Positions 5,426-11,436 of a stretch of 11,436 nucleotides of DNA are shown here, one piece after another. Made by a program: the position numbers and the translations under genes. The notes under the pieces were generated by a model that saw only the letters and a program-made list of their open reading frames with translations, was not told where the DNA came from and made no database searches. Each line of letters starts with the position of its first letter. Within the stretch, counting starts at the first letter, position 1. Source of the stretch: an uncultured Oscillospiraceae bacterium (lineage in GTDB: Bacteria > Bacillota > Clostridia > Oscillospirales > Oscillospiraceae); assembly GCA_934659445.1 (NCBI GenBank), contig CAKUHV010000054.1, positions 1 through 11,436 on the forward strand, in the 5' to 3' direction.

Positions 5426-6112
5426 TCATGCTTTTCCGACTGCGGTGTAGCGGATGCAGGGGCGTCCGCCGGTCTGGTAGTCCACAAAGCTGTCCAGCTC
5501 GCCGTGCTCGGCCATGTGACCCACATACCGCCGCACGGTGATGCGGGACAGGCCCACCTGCTCGGCGATCTGCTCACTGGTCAGGGCGGGGCCGCTGTAG
5601 CTGCGGAAAAACTCCCGCACCCGTTCCAGCGTGCCGGTGTTCAGCCCCTTTTCCAGGGCGGGGGCGGCGGTGTTCTCCTCCTCCCGGCGGATCAGCCGGT
5701 CGATGGTCTGCTGATCCACGCCGCCGGTCAGACTCTTTTTCCGCTCCAGAAAGCGCTCCAGCGCCTGCTGGAACCGCTCGCAGCGGAAGGGCTTGACCAG
5801 ATAGTCCATCACCCCCCGGTCCAGCAGGGCCTGAACGATGCTACCCTCGTTGGCGGAGGTGACCATGATGATGGCCGGATTCAGCCCAAGGGCGTGGAGC
5901 CGGTCCACAAATTGCAGTCCCGTCATGGCCGGGGTGTAGTAGTCCAGAATGATCAGATCCACCGGCTGGGCCCCGCCGGCCAGAAAATCCAGGGCGTCGG
6001 CGCTGCTGCGGAACACCTGGCCCACCCGGAAGGCCCGGTTCATCTCCACATACTGCCGGTCGATGTCCGCCACCATGGGGTCGTCCTCGATGATGATGAC
6101 CTGATAGCTCAC
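5426..6112 (-). CDS. DcuR/CitB-type response regulator
   Basis: A 228-residue response regulator of the citrate/C4-dicarboxylate family. Receiver domain about 1-122: Asp10/Asp11 in IIIEDD, phospho-acceptor Asp57 in LIILDYYTP, Thr85 in MVTSA and Lys107 in LVKPF. A linker (about 123-160) leads to a C-terminal HTH, SEQIAEQVGLSRITVRRYVGHM (about 179-200), ending in YQTGGRPCIRYTAV, typical of the family. The start is GTG 6112: GGAGGAG (6118-6124) lies 5 nt before it and the sequence MSYQVIIIEDD then begins as these proteins do. The frame runs on upstream to 6475 but only as a shadow of the kinase gene. The GTG overlaps the kinase TGA as GTGA, so translation is coupled. Confidence 0.93.
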   Translation of the reverse strand: MSYQVIIIEDDPMVADIDRQYVEMNRAFRVGQVFRSSADALDFLAGGAQPVDLIILDYYTPAMTGLQFVDRLHALGLNPAIIMVTSANEGSIVQALLDRGVMDYLVKPFRCERFQQALERFLERKKSLTGGVDQQTIDRLIRREEENTAAPALEKGLNTGTLERVREFFRSYSGPALTSEQIAEQVGLSRITVRRYVGHMAEHGELDSFVDYQTGGRPCIRYTAVGKA

Positions 6113-7713
6113 AGCGTCTCCTCCTCCTTCACAAAGGTCAGGGTAAAGCAGGTGCCCTCTCCCTGTTCGGTGTCCACCTCGATCCTGCCGTTGTGCCGCC
6201 GGGTGATCTGGCTGACCAGATACAGACCGAAGCCCCGGCCGTCCCCCTTGGAGGACACCCCCTTGTCCCAGATCCGCCCCTGGATCTCCGGGGGGATGCC
6301 CGGCCCCGTGTCCTGGCATATGATCAGGTTGCAGTCGGGCCGGCAGCACACGGCCAGACGGATCTCCTTGCCCTCGCCCTCCCAGGCGCACAGGGCGTCG
6401 ATGGCGTTCTCCAGCAGGTTGCCCACCACGGTGATCAGCTCCTCGTGGGTCAGCAGCATATCCTCCTGCCGGCACTGTGTGGTGGGCAGCAGGGTCAGAC
6501 TGATGTCCCGCTCGGCGGCGTAGAGCATCTTTCCGATGATCAGGGCGCTCAGCTCGGGCACCCGCACCCGGTCGGCCACGTCCCGGATGGTCTGTCCGGA
6601 CACCCGGCTGGTGTTCATGATAAAGCCCATGGCCTCCTCGGTGCGGCCCATCTGCAAATAGCCCATGATCACATGGAGCTTGTTCATGAATTCGTGGTTG
6701 AACATGCGCAGGGTGTCCAGCATGGCCTGGGCGCCGGACAGCTGGTCGGACAGCTTGCGCAGCTCCGTCTTGTCGCTCATCACCAGCAGCGCCCCGGGGG
6801 CGGCGTTCTCGCCGCCGGACAGCTGGAGCTCGCTGAACAGCAGCTGCCGCTCGCCGGCCACGCCGGACAGTCGGTAGCGGTTCTGCCCCGTTCTGGCCAC
6901 CTGGCGGCAGCAGGAGGCGGGGAATACCTCCTCCAGCTGGCGCCCCATCAGGTCCTGCCGCTTCCGATCCAGCATACGGCAGGCGGCGTCGTTGGCAAAG
7001 ATCACCCGGCCCTCGCTGTCTGCGGCGGCCACGCCGTCCTCCAGAGTGTTCAGCACATCCCCCTGCCGCAGATACAGGTCCAGCAGTTCCTCCGGCCGGT
7101 GGCCCCGCAGGCTGCCCTTCAAAAGAGCCACGATGCCCCGGGACAGGGCCGCCGCCGCCAGAATGGCCACCGCCATCACCAGCAGGAAGGAGGTCAGCAG
7201 CGACCGGGTGTGATCCAGAATGCCGGCGCTGAAAATGGACACGGTGACAAAGCCCACGATCTCGCCGCCGTTTTCCACGGCGTGGAAGGCCCGGCGCTGG
7301 TTGCCGAAGGTGCTGTACCCGGAGATGATGTACGGCTCGGCCCCCTCCAGAACGGCGGTCTCCTCGCCGGAGACGAAGGTCTCGCCCGCCTCCTGACGGT
7401 CGGTATGGTAAAAGCGCAGGCCGCTGCGGTTGTACACCGCGATGGCGTCGATCTCCGGCAGGGTGCGGTGGAGCTTATCCAGGGTGTCGCTGACGGCGGT
7501 GCTGGGGTAGCCCCGGCGGAGCATATTCCCCACCTCGTCCATGGAGGAGACGAAGGCTGCCGTGCCGCTGATGACGGAGTCGATGCTCTCCCGCTGACGC
7601 CGGATGTCCAGATACAGGGCCAGCATCAGGGCGATGGCGGTGACCAGAGCGGACACGGCCAGAAAACAGAGGAACAGCTGCCGCTCCAGGGGATACTGTC
7701 TGAACTTTTTCAC
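6109..7713 (-). CDS. DcuS/CitA-type sensor histidine kinase
   Basis: A 534-residue membrane kinase. A transmembrane helix at about 13-35, an extracytoplasmic PASp/sCache domain at about 37-170 and a second helix at about 172-193 are followed by a cytoplasmic PAS domain (about 212-315). The kinase core has FNHEFMNKLHVIMGYLQ (His340), VVGNLLENAIDAL (Asn432, Asn436), DTGPGIP (468-474) and DGRGFGLYLV (491-500). NRSGLRFYH (Arg100, His103) and the arginines at 140-141 occupy positions that bind carboxylates in DcuS and CitA, so a di- or tricarboxylate ligand is likely, though unproven. Start GTG 7713 has GAGGGGAGG 8 nt upstream. It heads a two-gene operon with the DcuR-like regulator. No carboxylate transporter or lyase gene is adjacent. 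Confidence 0.94.
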   Translation of the reverse strand: MKKFRQYPLERQLFLCFLAVSALVTAIALMLALYLDIRRQRESIDSVISGTAAFVSSMDEVGNMLRRGYPSTAVSDTLDKLHRTLPEIDAIAVYNRSGLRFYHTDRQEAGETFVSGEETAVLEGAEPYIISGYSTFGNQRRAFHAVENGGEIVGFVTVSIFSAGILDHTRSLLTSFLLVMAVAILAAAALSRGIVALLKGSLRGHRPEELLDLYLRQGDVLNTLEDGVAAADSEGRVIFANDAACRMLDRKRQDLMGRQLEEVFPASCCRQVARTGQNRYRLSGVAGERQLLFSELQLSGGENAAPGALLVMSDKTELRKLSDQLSGAQAMLDTLRMFNHEFMNKLHVIMGYLQMGRTEEAMGFIMNTSRVSGQTIRDVADRVRVPELSALIIGKMLYAAERDISLTLLPTTQCRQEDMLLTHEELITVVGNLLENAIDALCAWEGEGKEIRLAVCCRPDCNLIICQDTGPGIPPEIQGRIWDKGVSSKGDGRGFGLYLVSQITRRHNGRIEVDTEQGEGTCFTLTFVKEEETL

Positions 7714-7752
7714 GACTGCCGCCTCCCCTCTCCCACCGGGATGATTCGCTCT

Positions 7753-7781
7753 ATCCTATCATTTCCCGACACAAAAAGCAA
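7753..7781 (-). promoter_or_regulatory. Promoter of the DcuS/DcuR-like operon
   Basis: On the minus strand TTGCTT (7781-7776) and TAGGAT (7758-7753) are exactly 17 bp apart, and TGA precedes the -10 as an extended element. The predicted start near 7746 leaves a 33-nt leader to the GTG. Confidence 0.6.
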
Positions 7782-7840
7782 GACGGGGAGAGGAGAAGCC
7801 CAAAGCAGGTCAATGACCCGCAAAGAAACGTTCCGACAGT

Positions 7841-7884
7841 CCAAGCGGCCCGCCCCAACAGGGCGGGCCGCTTGGGTTTGTTTT
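7841..7884 (+). terminator. Strong GC hairpin beyond leuS, U-tract on the + strand
   Basis: CCAAGCGGCCCGCCC (7841-7855) and GGGCGGGCCGCTTGG (7861-7875) are perfect 15-bp arms with loop CAACA. GTTTGTTTTG follows on the + strand. On the minus strand, the leuS direction, only ACTGTCGG follows. It sits 2-3 bp past the duplicated leuS tail, so it is probably the ancestral leuS 3' hairpin despite the missing U-run. Confidence 0.5.
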
Positions 7885-7885
7885 G

Positions 7886-8000
7886 TTACGCCTTGGGCTT
7901 GAAGATCAGGTTGACCAGACGGCCCTTGACCACGATGGACTTGACCAGCTGCATGCCCTCGGCCAGCTTGGCGATCTTGAGCTCGGCCAATGCGGCGGCC
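7886..8000 (-). pseudogene. Duplicated 3' end of leuS (downstream remnant)
   Basis: On the minus strand this encodes [20 protein letters not shown] and on to FKPKA plus stop TAA (7888-7886), the same as the end of the adjacent leuS. The 115 bp align without gaps to 8141-8255, with 11 differences by my count (about 90% identity). They change only Pro/Leu, Glu/Gln and Arg/Lys; the other substitutions are synonymous. That pattern means both copies evolved as working synthetase ends before coming together. The fragment has no credible start of its own: the open frame begins at a TTG at 8074 in repetitive DNA with no ribosome binding site. It lies beyond the functional leuS stop and next to the 7841-7875 hairpin, so it may be the displaced original tail. 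Confidence 0.8.
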
Positions 8001-8140
8001 CTCCCCGCGGAGTAAACTCCGCGGGGACCCCGCTTTTTCAAAATGCTCGGGCGAAGTGAATTCGCCCTGCGCAATTCTTCGCTGCGCTCAGAATTTACGC
8101 CCTGCCGGGCGTGCCGCGCTGGGGCGCGGCCGTGGCCGCC
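8001..8140. repeat. 140-bp palindrome-rich insert between the two leuS tails
   Basis: Successive inverted repeats fill the insert: CCCCGCGGAGT/ACTCCGCGGGG (8003-8013/8016-8026), GGGCGAA/TTCGCCC (8049-8055/8061-8067), AATTCT/AGAATT (8073-8078/8090-8095) and CCGCGC/GCGCGG (8114-8119/8124-8129). No coding function is visible. It lies exactly between the direct 115-bp leuS 3' copies, immediately after the leuS stop codon in the leuS direction. Confidence 0.65.
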
Positions 8141-8255
8141 TTACGCGCGGGGCTTAAAGATCAGGTTGACCAGGCGGCCCTTGACGACGATGGACTTTAC
8201 CAGCTCCATCCCCTCGGCCAGCTTGGCGATCTTGGGCTCAGCCAATGCGGCGGCC
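8141..8255 (-). repeat. Functional copy of the 115-bp leuS 3' direct repeat
   Basis: The last 38 codons of leuS including its stop. Partner of 7886-8000, same orientation and gapless. Sequence similarity stops at 8255 on one side and at the stop codon on the other. Confidence 0.8.
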
Positions 8256-10570
8256 ACGACGGTCTCGTCGTCGCTGCCGGTGGGGACGACGATGTTGGCC
8301 TTCAGCTTGCCGCCCACCTGCACCGCCATCTGGGTGGTGGCGGCGATGGTCTTGCTCTCGTCATAGGTGGGCCAGGGCTGCAGGCACACCTGCCCGCCGT
8401 AGCCGGCCATCTCCCACAGCTCCTCGCACATATGGGGGGCGAAGGGGGAAAGCATCAGCAGCAGGGCCTTCATGTCCCCCCGGCTGGCGCCGTTCTGGTA
8501 GAAGTCGTTTACCAGAGACATGAGGGCGGCAATGGCGGTGTTGAACTTCATGGCCTCGATGTCCTCAGACACCTTTTTGATGGCCTTGTGGACGGCGGCC
8601 TCGTTGGCCTTGGAGTATTCGTCGCCGGTGTGCTCCTTGTCGGTGGCCAGGTTCCACACCCGATCCAGGAAGCGCTTGCAGCCCTTTACGCCGTTGTCAG
8701 ACCAGGCGGCGGCCTTCTCGAAGTCGCCGATGAACATGATATAGGTGCGCATGGTGTCGGCGCCGTACTGCTCGATGACGTCGTTGGGGTTGACCACGTT
8801 GCCCCGGCTCTTGGACATCTTCTCGCCGCCCTCGCCCAGGATCATGCCGTGGCTGGTGCGCTTGTGATAGGGCTCCTTGGTGGGCACGGCCCCGATGTCA
8901 TACAGGAACTTATGCCAGAAGCGGGAGTACAGCAGGTGCAGGGTGGTGTGCTCCATGCCGCCGTTGTACCAGTCCACGGGGGACCAGTAGTCCAGCGCCT
9001 CCTTGCTGGCCAGGGCCTTGTCGTTGTGGGGGTCCATATACCGCAGGAAGTACCAGCTGGAGCCCGCCCACTGGGGCATGGTGTCGGTCTCCCGCTTGGC
9101 GGGGCCGCCGCAGCAGGGGCAGGTGGTGTTGACCCAGTCGGTCATCTTGGAGATGGGGCTCTCGCCGTCGTCGGTGGGCTCATAGCTCTCCACCTCGGGC
9201 AGCAGCAGGGGCAGCTGATCTTCGGGCACGGGCACCCAGCCGCACTTTTCGCAGCGGATCATGGGGATGGGCTCGCCCCAGTAGCGCTGACGGGAGAACA
9301 CCCAGTCACGCAGCTTATAGTTCACCTTGGCGTGACCGATGCCCTTGTCCTCCAGCCATTTGGTGATGACGGGGATGGCGTCCTTCACGGTCAGGCCGTT
9401 GAGGAAGTCGGAATTGACCAGGATACCGGTGTCGTCCTTGGCGGTAAAGGCGGCCTTCTGCACGTCCTCGCCGCCGGAAACTACCTCGATGATCTCGCAG
9501 CCGAACTTCTTGGCGAACTCCCAGTCGCGGTCATCGTGGGCGGGCACGGCCATGATGGCGCCGGTGCCGTAGGTGGACAGGACGTAGTCGGAGATGAAGA
9601 TGGGGATCTCCTTGCCGGTGACGGGGTTGACCCCCCGCACGCCGTCCAGCTTTACGCCGGTCTTTTCCTTGTTCAGTTCGGTGCGCTCCAGATCGGACTT
9701 GGAGGCGGCCTCCTTCTGATAGGCGGTGACGTCGGCGGCGTTGTTCAGCTTGCCGCTCTCCAGCCAGCTCTTGACCAGAGCGTGTTCCGGGGACAGCACC
9801 ATATAGGTGGCGCCGAACAGGGTGTCGGGGCGGGTGGTGTACACCACGATCTCGTCCCCGGTGGTGGCCTTGAAGGTGACCTCGGCGCCGGTGGAGCGGC
9901 CGATCCAGTTCTTCTGCTGGATCTTTACCCGCTCGATGAAGTCCAGGTCGTCCAGATCGTCGATCAGCCGCTGGGCGTATTCGGTGATCTTCAGCATCCA
10001 CTGGCTCTTCTCCTTGCGGATGACGGGGCTGCCGCAGCGCTCGCACACGCCCTCTACCACTTCCTCGTTGGCCAGGACGCACTTGCAGCTGGTGCACCAG
10101 TTGACGGGCATGGTGGTCTTATAGGCCAGGCCGTGCTTGTACAGCTGAAGGAAGATCCACTGGGTCCACTTGTAGTAGGTGGGATCGGTGGTGTCGATCA
10201 CCCGGTCCCAGTCGAAGGAGTAGCCCAGCATGTGCAGCTGCTTGGTGAAGTTGGCGATGTTCTGCTTGGTGACGATGGCGGGATGGATGTGGTTTTTGAT
10301 GGCGTAGTTCTCGGTGGGAAGGCCGAAGGCGTCGAAGCCGATGGGGAACAGGACGTTATAGCCGTCCATGCGGCGCTTGCGGGCCACCACGTCCATGGCG
10401 GTGTAGGGCCGGGCGTGGCCCACGTGCAGGCCCTGGCCGGAGGGATAGGGGAACTCCACCAGACCGTAGAATTTGGGCTTGGTGGTGTCGCCGGTCTTGG
10501 CGGCGAAGGTCTTTTCCTCGCGCCACTTGTTCTGCCATTTCTGCTCGATGGCGGTAAAATCGTATTTCAT
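8141..10570 (-). CDS. leuS: Leucyl-tRNA synthetase
   Basis: An 809-residue class I synthetase that charges tRNA-Leu in the cytoplasm, of normal length for bacterial LeuRS. The HIGH box is HVGH (49-52) in [17 protein letters not shown] and the second ATP-binding motif is KMSKS (584-588). A zinc-knuckle CxxC pair lies at Cys159/Cys162 and Cys176/Cys179, and a second cysteine group (CEKCG, CPCCGG) precedes the [11 protein letters not shown] segment. The CP1 editing domain, which removes mischarged amino acids, shows [13 protein letters not shown] and [19 protein letters not shown], with HDDRD at 345-349. ATG 10570 is chosen because AAAGGAG (10577-10583) lies 6 nt upstream; the frame remains open into the leader. 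Expression is controlled by the T-box leader just upstream. The 3' 115 bp belong to a duplicated segment, but the protein end (IFKPRA) is intact. Confidence 0.98.
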   Translation of the reverse strand: MKYDFTAIEQKWQNKWREEKTFAAKTGDTTKPKFYGLVEFPYPSGQGLHVGHARPYTAMDVVARKRRMDGYNVLFPIGFDAFGLPTENYAIKNHIHPAIVTKQNIANFTKQLHMLGYSFDWDRVIDTTDPTYYKWTQWIFLQLYKHGLAYKTTMPVNWCTSCKCVLANEEVVEGVCERCGSPVIRKEKSQWMLKITEYAQRLIDDLDDLDFIERVKIQQKNWIGRSTGAEVTFKATTGDEIVVYTTRPDTLFGATYMVLSPEHALVKSWLESGKLNNAADVTAYQKEAASKSDLERTELNKEKTGVKLDGVRGVNPVTGKEIPIFISDYVLSTYGTGAIMAVPAHDDRDWEFAKKFGCEIIEVVSGGEDVQKAAFTAKDDTGILVNSDFLNGLTVKDAIPVITKWLEDKGIGHAKVNYKLRDWVFSRQRYWGEPIPMIRCEKCGWVPVPEDQLPLLLPEVESYEPTDDGESPISKMTDWVNTTCPCCGGPAKRETDTMPQWAGSSWYFLRYMDPHNDKALASKEALDYWSPVDWYNGGMEHTTLHLLYSRFWHKFLYDIGAVPTKEPYHKRTSHGMILGEGGEKMSKSRGNVVNPNDVIEQYGADTMRTYIMFIGDFEKAAAWSDNGVKGCKRFLDRVWNLATDKEHTGDEYSKANEAAVHKAIKKVSEDIEAMKFNTAIAALMSLVNDFYQNGASRGDMKALLLMLSPFAPHMCEELWEMAGYGGQVCLQPWPTYDESKTIAATTQMAVQVGGKLKANIVVPTGSDDETVVAAALAEPKIAKLAEGMELVKSIVVKGRLVNLIFKPRA

Positions 10571-10866
10571 GTCGGTCTCCTTTATCTCAAGTTTTTTCGG
10601 ATCGGGGGAAAACAAAACGCCCCGGAGCCTTGCGGCTCAGGGGCGCGAATTGCGCGGTGCCACCCTGATTCGGCCTCCGGTCGCCCGGAAGGCCCTCAGT
10701 GTCCCATGGGGACGGACGGATAACGGCGTCGGCCGTTCCGCCCTACTGAAAAGTTCAGGCGGAAAACTCAGGGACCAGTTGTGCCGGAGGCTCCCCGCCG
10801 GCTCGCAGCAAACGCCGGCTCTCTGAAGGCGGAGACAGTGGCTTTCTTCCCATCAAAGTCTGTAAC
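10571..10866 (-). promoter_or_regulatory. T-box riboswitch leader of leuS
   Basis: The RNA starts near 10866 (predicted from the promoter) and senses uncharged tRNA-Leu to allow leuS transcription. The conserved T-box GGGTGGCACCGCG lies at 10665-10653 and is followed by the terminator at 10645-10609. Stem I shows GATGGGAAG near its base and the distal AGAGAG and GCTGCGAGC elements. A lower helix GGGA/TCCC and an upper GCC/GGC frame an internal loop whose 3' side ends in CTGG. This makes CTG (10778-10776) the likely leucine specifier, with a purine after it as usual. The variable T-box base is C (TGGC), which would pair with a G discriminator. Confidence 0.93.
10609..10645 (-). terminator. T-box-controlled intrinsic terminator
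   Basis: Minus-strand CGCCCCTGAGCC (10645-10634) pairs with GGCTCCGGGGCG (10629-10618) apart from one T/C mismatch, around a GCAA loop. TTTTGTTTT follows. It is mutually exclusive with the antiterminator formed by the T-box sequence just upstream. Confidence 0.9.
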
Positions 10867-10872
10867 AGACAC

Positions 10873-10901
10873 ATTCTATCGGTCTGTCCGGCGTTTGTCA
10901 A
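10873..10901 (-). promoter_or_regulatory. Promoter of leuS
   Basis: A perfect TTGACA (10901-10896) and TAGAAT (10878-10873) are separated by 17 bp. Predicted start near 10866, giving a leader of about 295 nt that contains the whole T-box. It begins only about 10 bp after the stop of the small membrane protein gene. Confidence 0.85.
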
Positions 10902-10911
10902 GGGGGGATTT

Positions 10912-11139
10912 TCACCGCGGGGTGTGGGAGCCGAAGCCGACGGCCAGCCAGATGATCAGGGCGAAATACGCCGCGCACCAGAGCAGCAGCACGGCCCCGA
11001 TGATGCGGAGGGCGGGACGGTTCCCCCGGCGGAACACCATCACCAGAGAACACACCAGCAGAACGGCATGGACGGCCATGGCGGGATAGCTGAGGAGAAG
11101 GGACAGGAAGCTGTCAAGGATCATACCCTGAGACACCAT
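10912..11139 (-). CDS. Small two-helix membrane protein, unknown function
   Basis: A 75-residue hydrophobic protein I do not recognise. Two membrane segments are clear: about 10-35 (SFLSLLLSYPAMAVHAVLLV and onward) and about 45-69 (IIGAVLLLWCAAYFALIIWL and onward). A short basic loop, RRGNRPALR, joins them, which by the positive-inside rule puts the loop in the cytoplasm and both ends outside. ATG 11139 is supported by GGGAGG (11148-11153) 8 nt upstream; Met6 is a possible alternative start. Codon and base use match the neighbouring genes. It is followed by the leuS promoter, so it is probably its own transcription unit or reads into the leuS leader. Its leader is unusually long if the promoter at 11390-11417 is used. 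Confidence 0.7.
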   Translation of the reverse strand: MVSQGMILDSFLSLLLSYPAMAVHAVLLVCSLVMVFRRGNRPALRIIGAVLLLWCAAYFALIIWLAVGFGSHTPR

Positions 11140-11198
11140 AGAGAATACCTCCCTTTCTGGTCAGTCGGCAGTTTTCAAATATCATTCAGATAAGGCCC

Positions 11199-11305
11199 CT
11201 GTCATTGCGAGCCAGTTCGCAAACTGGCGTGGCAATCCGTTTTTATGACCTTTTTAGATACGGATTCCCACGGCAGTGACATCGGTCACTGCCTCGGAAT
11301 GACAG
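11199..11305. repeat. 107-bp nested-palindrome element (MITE-like)
   Basis: The ends CTGTCATTGCGAG and CTCGGAATGACAG are inverted repeats with one mismatch. Inside, GTGGCAATCCG (11229-11239) faces CGGATTCCCAC (11261-11271), again with one mismatch. Each arm carries its own perfect hairpin: GCCAGTT/AACTGGC (11211-11228, loop CGCA) and GGCAGTGAC/GTCACTGCC (11272-11293, loop ATCG). The whole folds as a cross-shaped structure around a T-rich centre. It resembles the scattered CATTGCGAG...GGCAATCC type of bacterial intergenic repeat; copy number cannot be judged from one window. Confidence 0.75.
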
Positions 11306-11350
11306 ATTCTGATTTGTTGAGCGACGCTGGCTATTTCCAGTGTCTCTTTC

Positions 11351-11369
11351 TTCCCCCGCAAAGGGGGAA
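11351..11369. repeat. Short hairpin in the leader region
   Basis: TTCCCCC (11351-11357) and GGGGGAA (11363-11369) pair around a 5-nt loop. No U-run follows on either strand, so it is not a clear terminator. It would lie near the 5' end of the RNA from the promoter at 11390-11417. Confidence 0.4.
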
Positions 11370-11389
11370 AACCGACTTGAATATCCATT

Positions 11390-11417
11390 ATTATACCAGC
11401 GGGGGGGGAGATGTCCA
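11390..11417 (-). promoter_or_regulatory. Strong promoter with a C8 tract in its spacer
   Basis: On the minus strand TGGACA (11417-11412, 5/6 match) and a perfect TATAAT (11395-11390) with extended TGG are 16 bp apart. Eight consecutive C (11408-11401) make up half the spacer. The start would be near 11383, giving a leader of about 245 nt before the small membrane protein gene, containing the 107-bp palindromic element. Confidence 0.6.
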
Positions 11418-11436
11418 GCTGGGGAAAATTAAGATT

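Noticed and set aside
5345..6523. 392-codon open frame on the + strand
   Set aside because: Antisense to the response regulator and the kinase end; composition typical of a shadow frame.
6193..7902. 569-codon open frame on the + strand
   Set aside because: Antisense shadow of the DcuS-like kinase; Gly/Gln/His-rich with no family features, typical of GC-rich antisense frames.
7886..8074. A separate 62-residue protein gene on the - strand
   Set aside because: The start would be a TTG in repetitive DNA without a ribosome binding site, and its C-terminal part is the duplicated leuS tail. Annotated as a remnant instead.
10571..10615. N-terminal extension of LeuRS by 15 residues
   Set aside because: The extension lies in the T-box terminator and leader, and the AAAGGAG site points to the ATG at 10570.
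8111..10723. 870-codon open frame on the + strand opposite leuS
   Set aside because: It mirrors the leuS codons, has a low-complexity Gly/His/Leu/Val-rich translation, and leuS on the other strand has every catalytic motif.
11199..11305. CRISPR repeat or tRNA-like gene
   Set aside because: The unit occurs once in the window with no spacers, and the folding lacks anticodon and T-arm features.

Overview
The window looks like chromosomal DNA from a GC-rich, gut-type Clostridia (Oscillospiraceae-like; this placement is an inference). The supporting signs are the tail of a bile salt hydrolase-type enzyme, strong GGAGG ribosome binding sites, a T-box leader on leuS, a LytTR two-component system and a bactofilin. 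I see no phage, plasmid, CRISPR, tRNA or rRNA genes.

Layout: (1) Bases 1-367 are the 3' end of a choloylglycine hydrolase-family gene (+), ending at a bidirectional terminator shared with the convergent genes that follow. (2) Bases 529-2557 (-) are a response regulator/histidine kinase pair of the AgrA/AgrC (LytTR/GHKL) type. (3) Divergent from it, 2799-3703 (+), is a two-gene unit: a very short LemA-like membrane protein and a bactofilin. The 240-bp divergent region carries a 22-bp-phased direct repeat placed as a LytTR activator site would be. (4) Bases 3704-4163 hold no gene but a dense cassette of stem-loops, including a 30-bp palindrome present twice. (5) Bases 4164-5330 (+) encode a ROK-family transcriptional regulator. 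(6) Bases 5426-7713 (-) encode a DcuS/CitA-like sensor kinase and its DcuR/CitB-like regulator, translationally coupled by a GTGA overlap, with a good promoter at 7753-7781. (7) Bases 7886-10570 (-) hold leucyl-tRNA synthetase. Its last 115 bp are duplicated downstream at about 90% identity, and the copies are separated by a 140-bp palindrome-rich insert. (8) Bases 10571-10901 are the leuS T-box riboswitch with its own TTGACA/TAGAAT promoter. (9) Bases 10912-11139 (-) encode a 75-residue membrane protein. Its long leader contains a 107-bp nested-palindrome element and starts at a promoter whose -35/-10 spacer contains a C8 tract.

Two independent sensory systems (LytTR type and dicarboxylate/citrate type), a ROK regulator and an envelope/cytoskeleton pair sit side by side with housekeeping leuS. 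There is no transporter or sugar pathway in view to name their targets. The most interesting material is non-coding: the duplicated leuS tail and its insert, the mosaic hairpin elements, the possible LytTR site driving the LemA-like/bactofilin unit, and the homopolymer-spaced promoter at the right edge.
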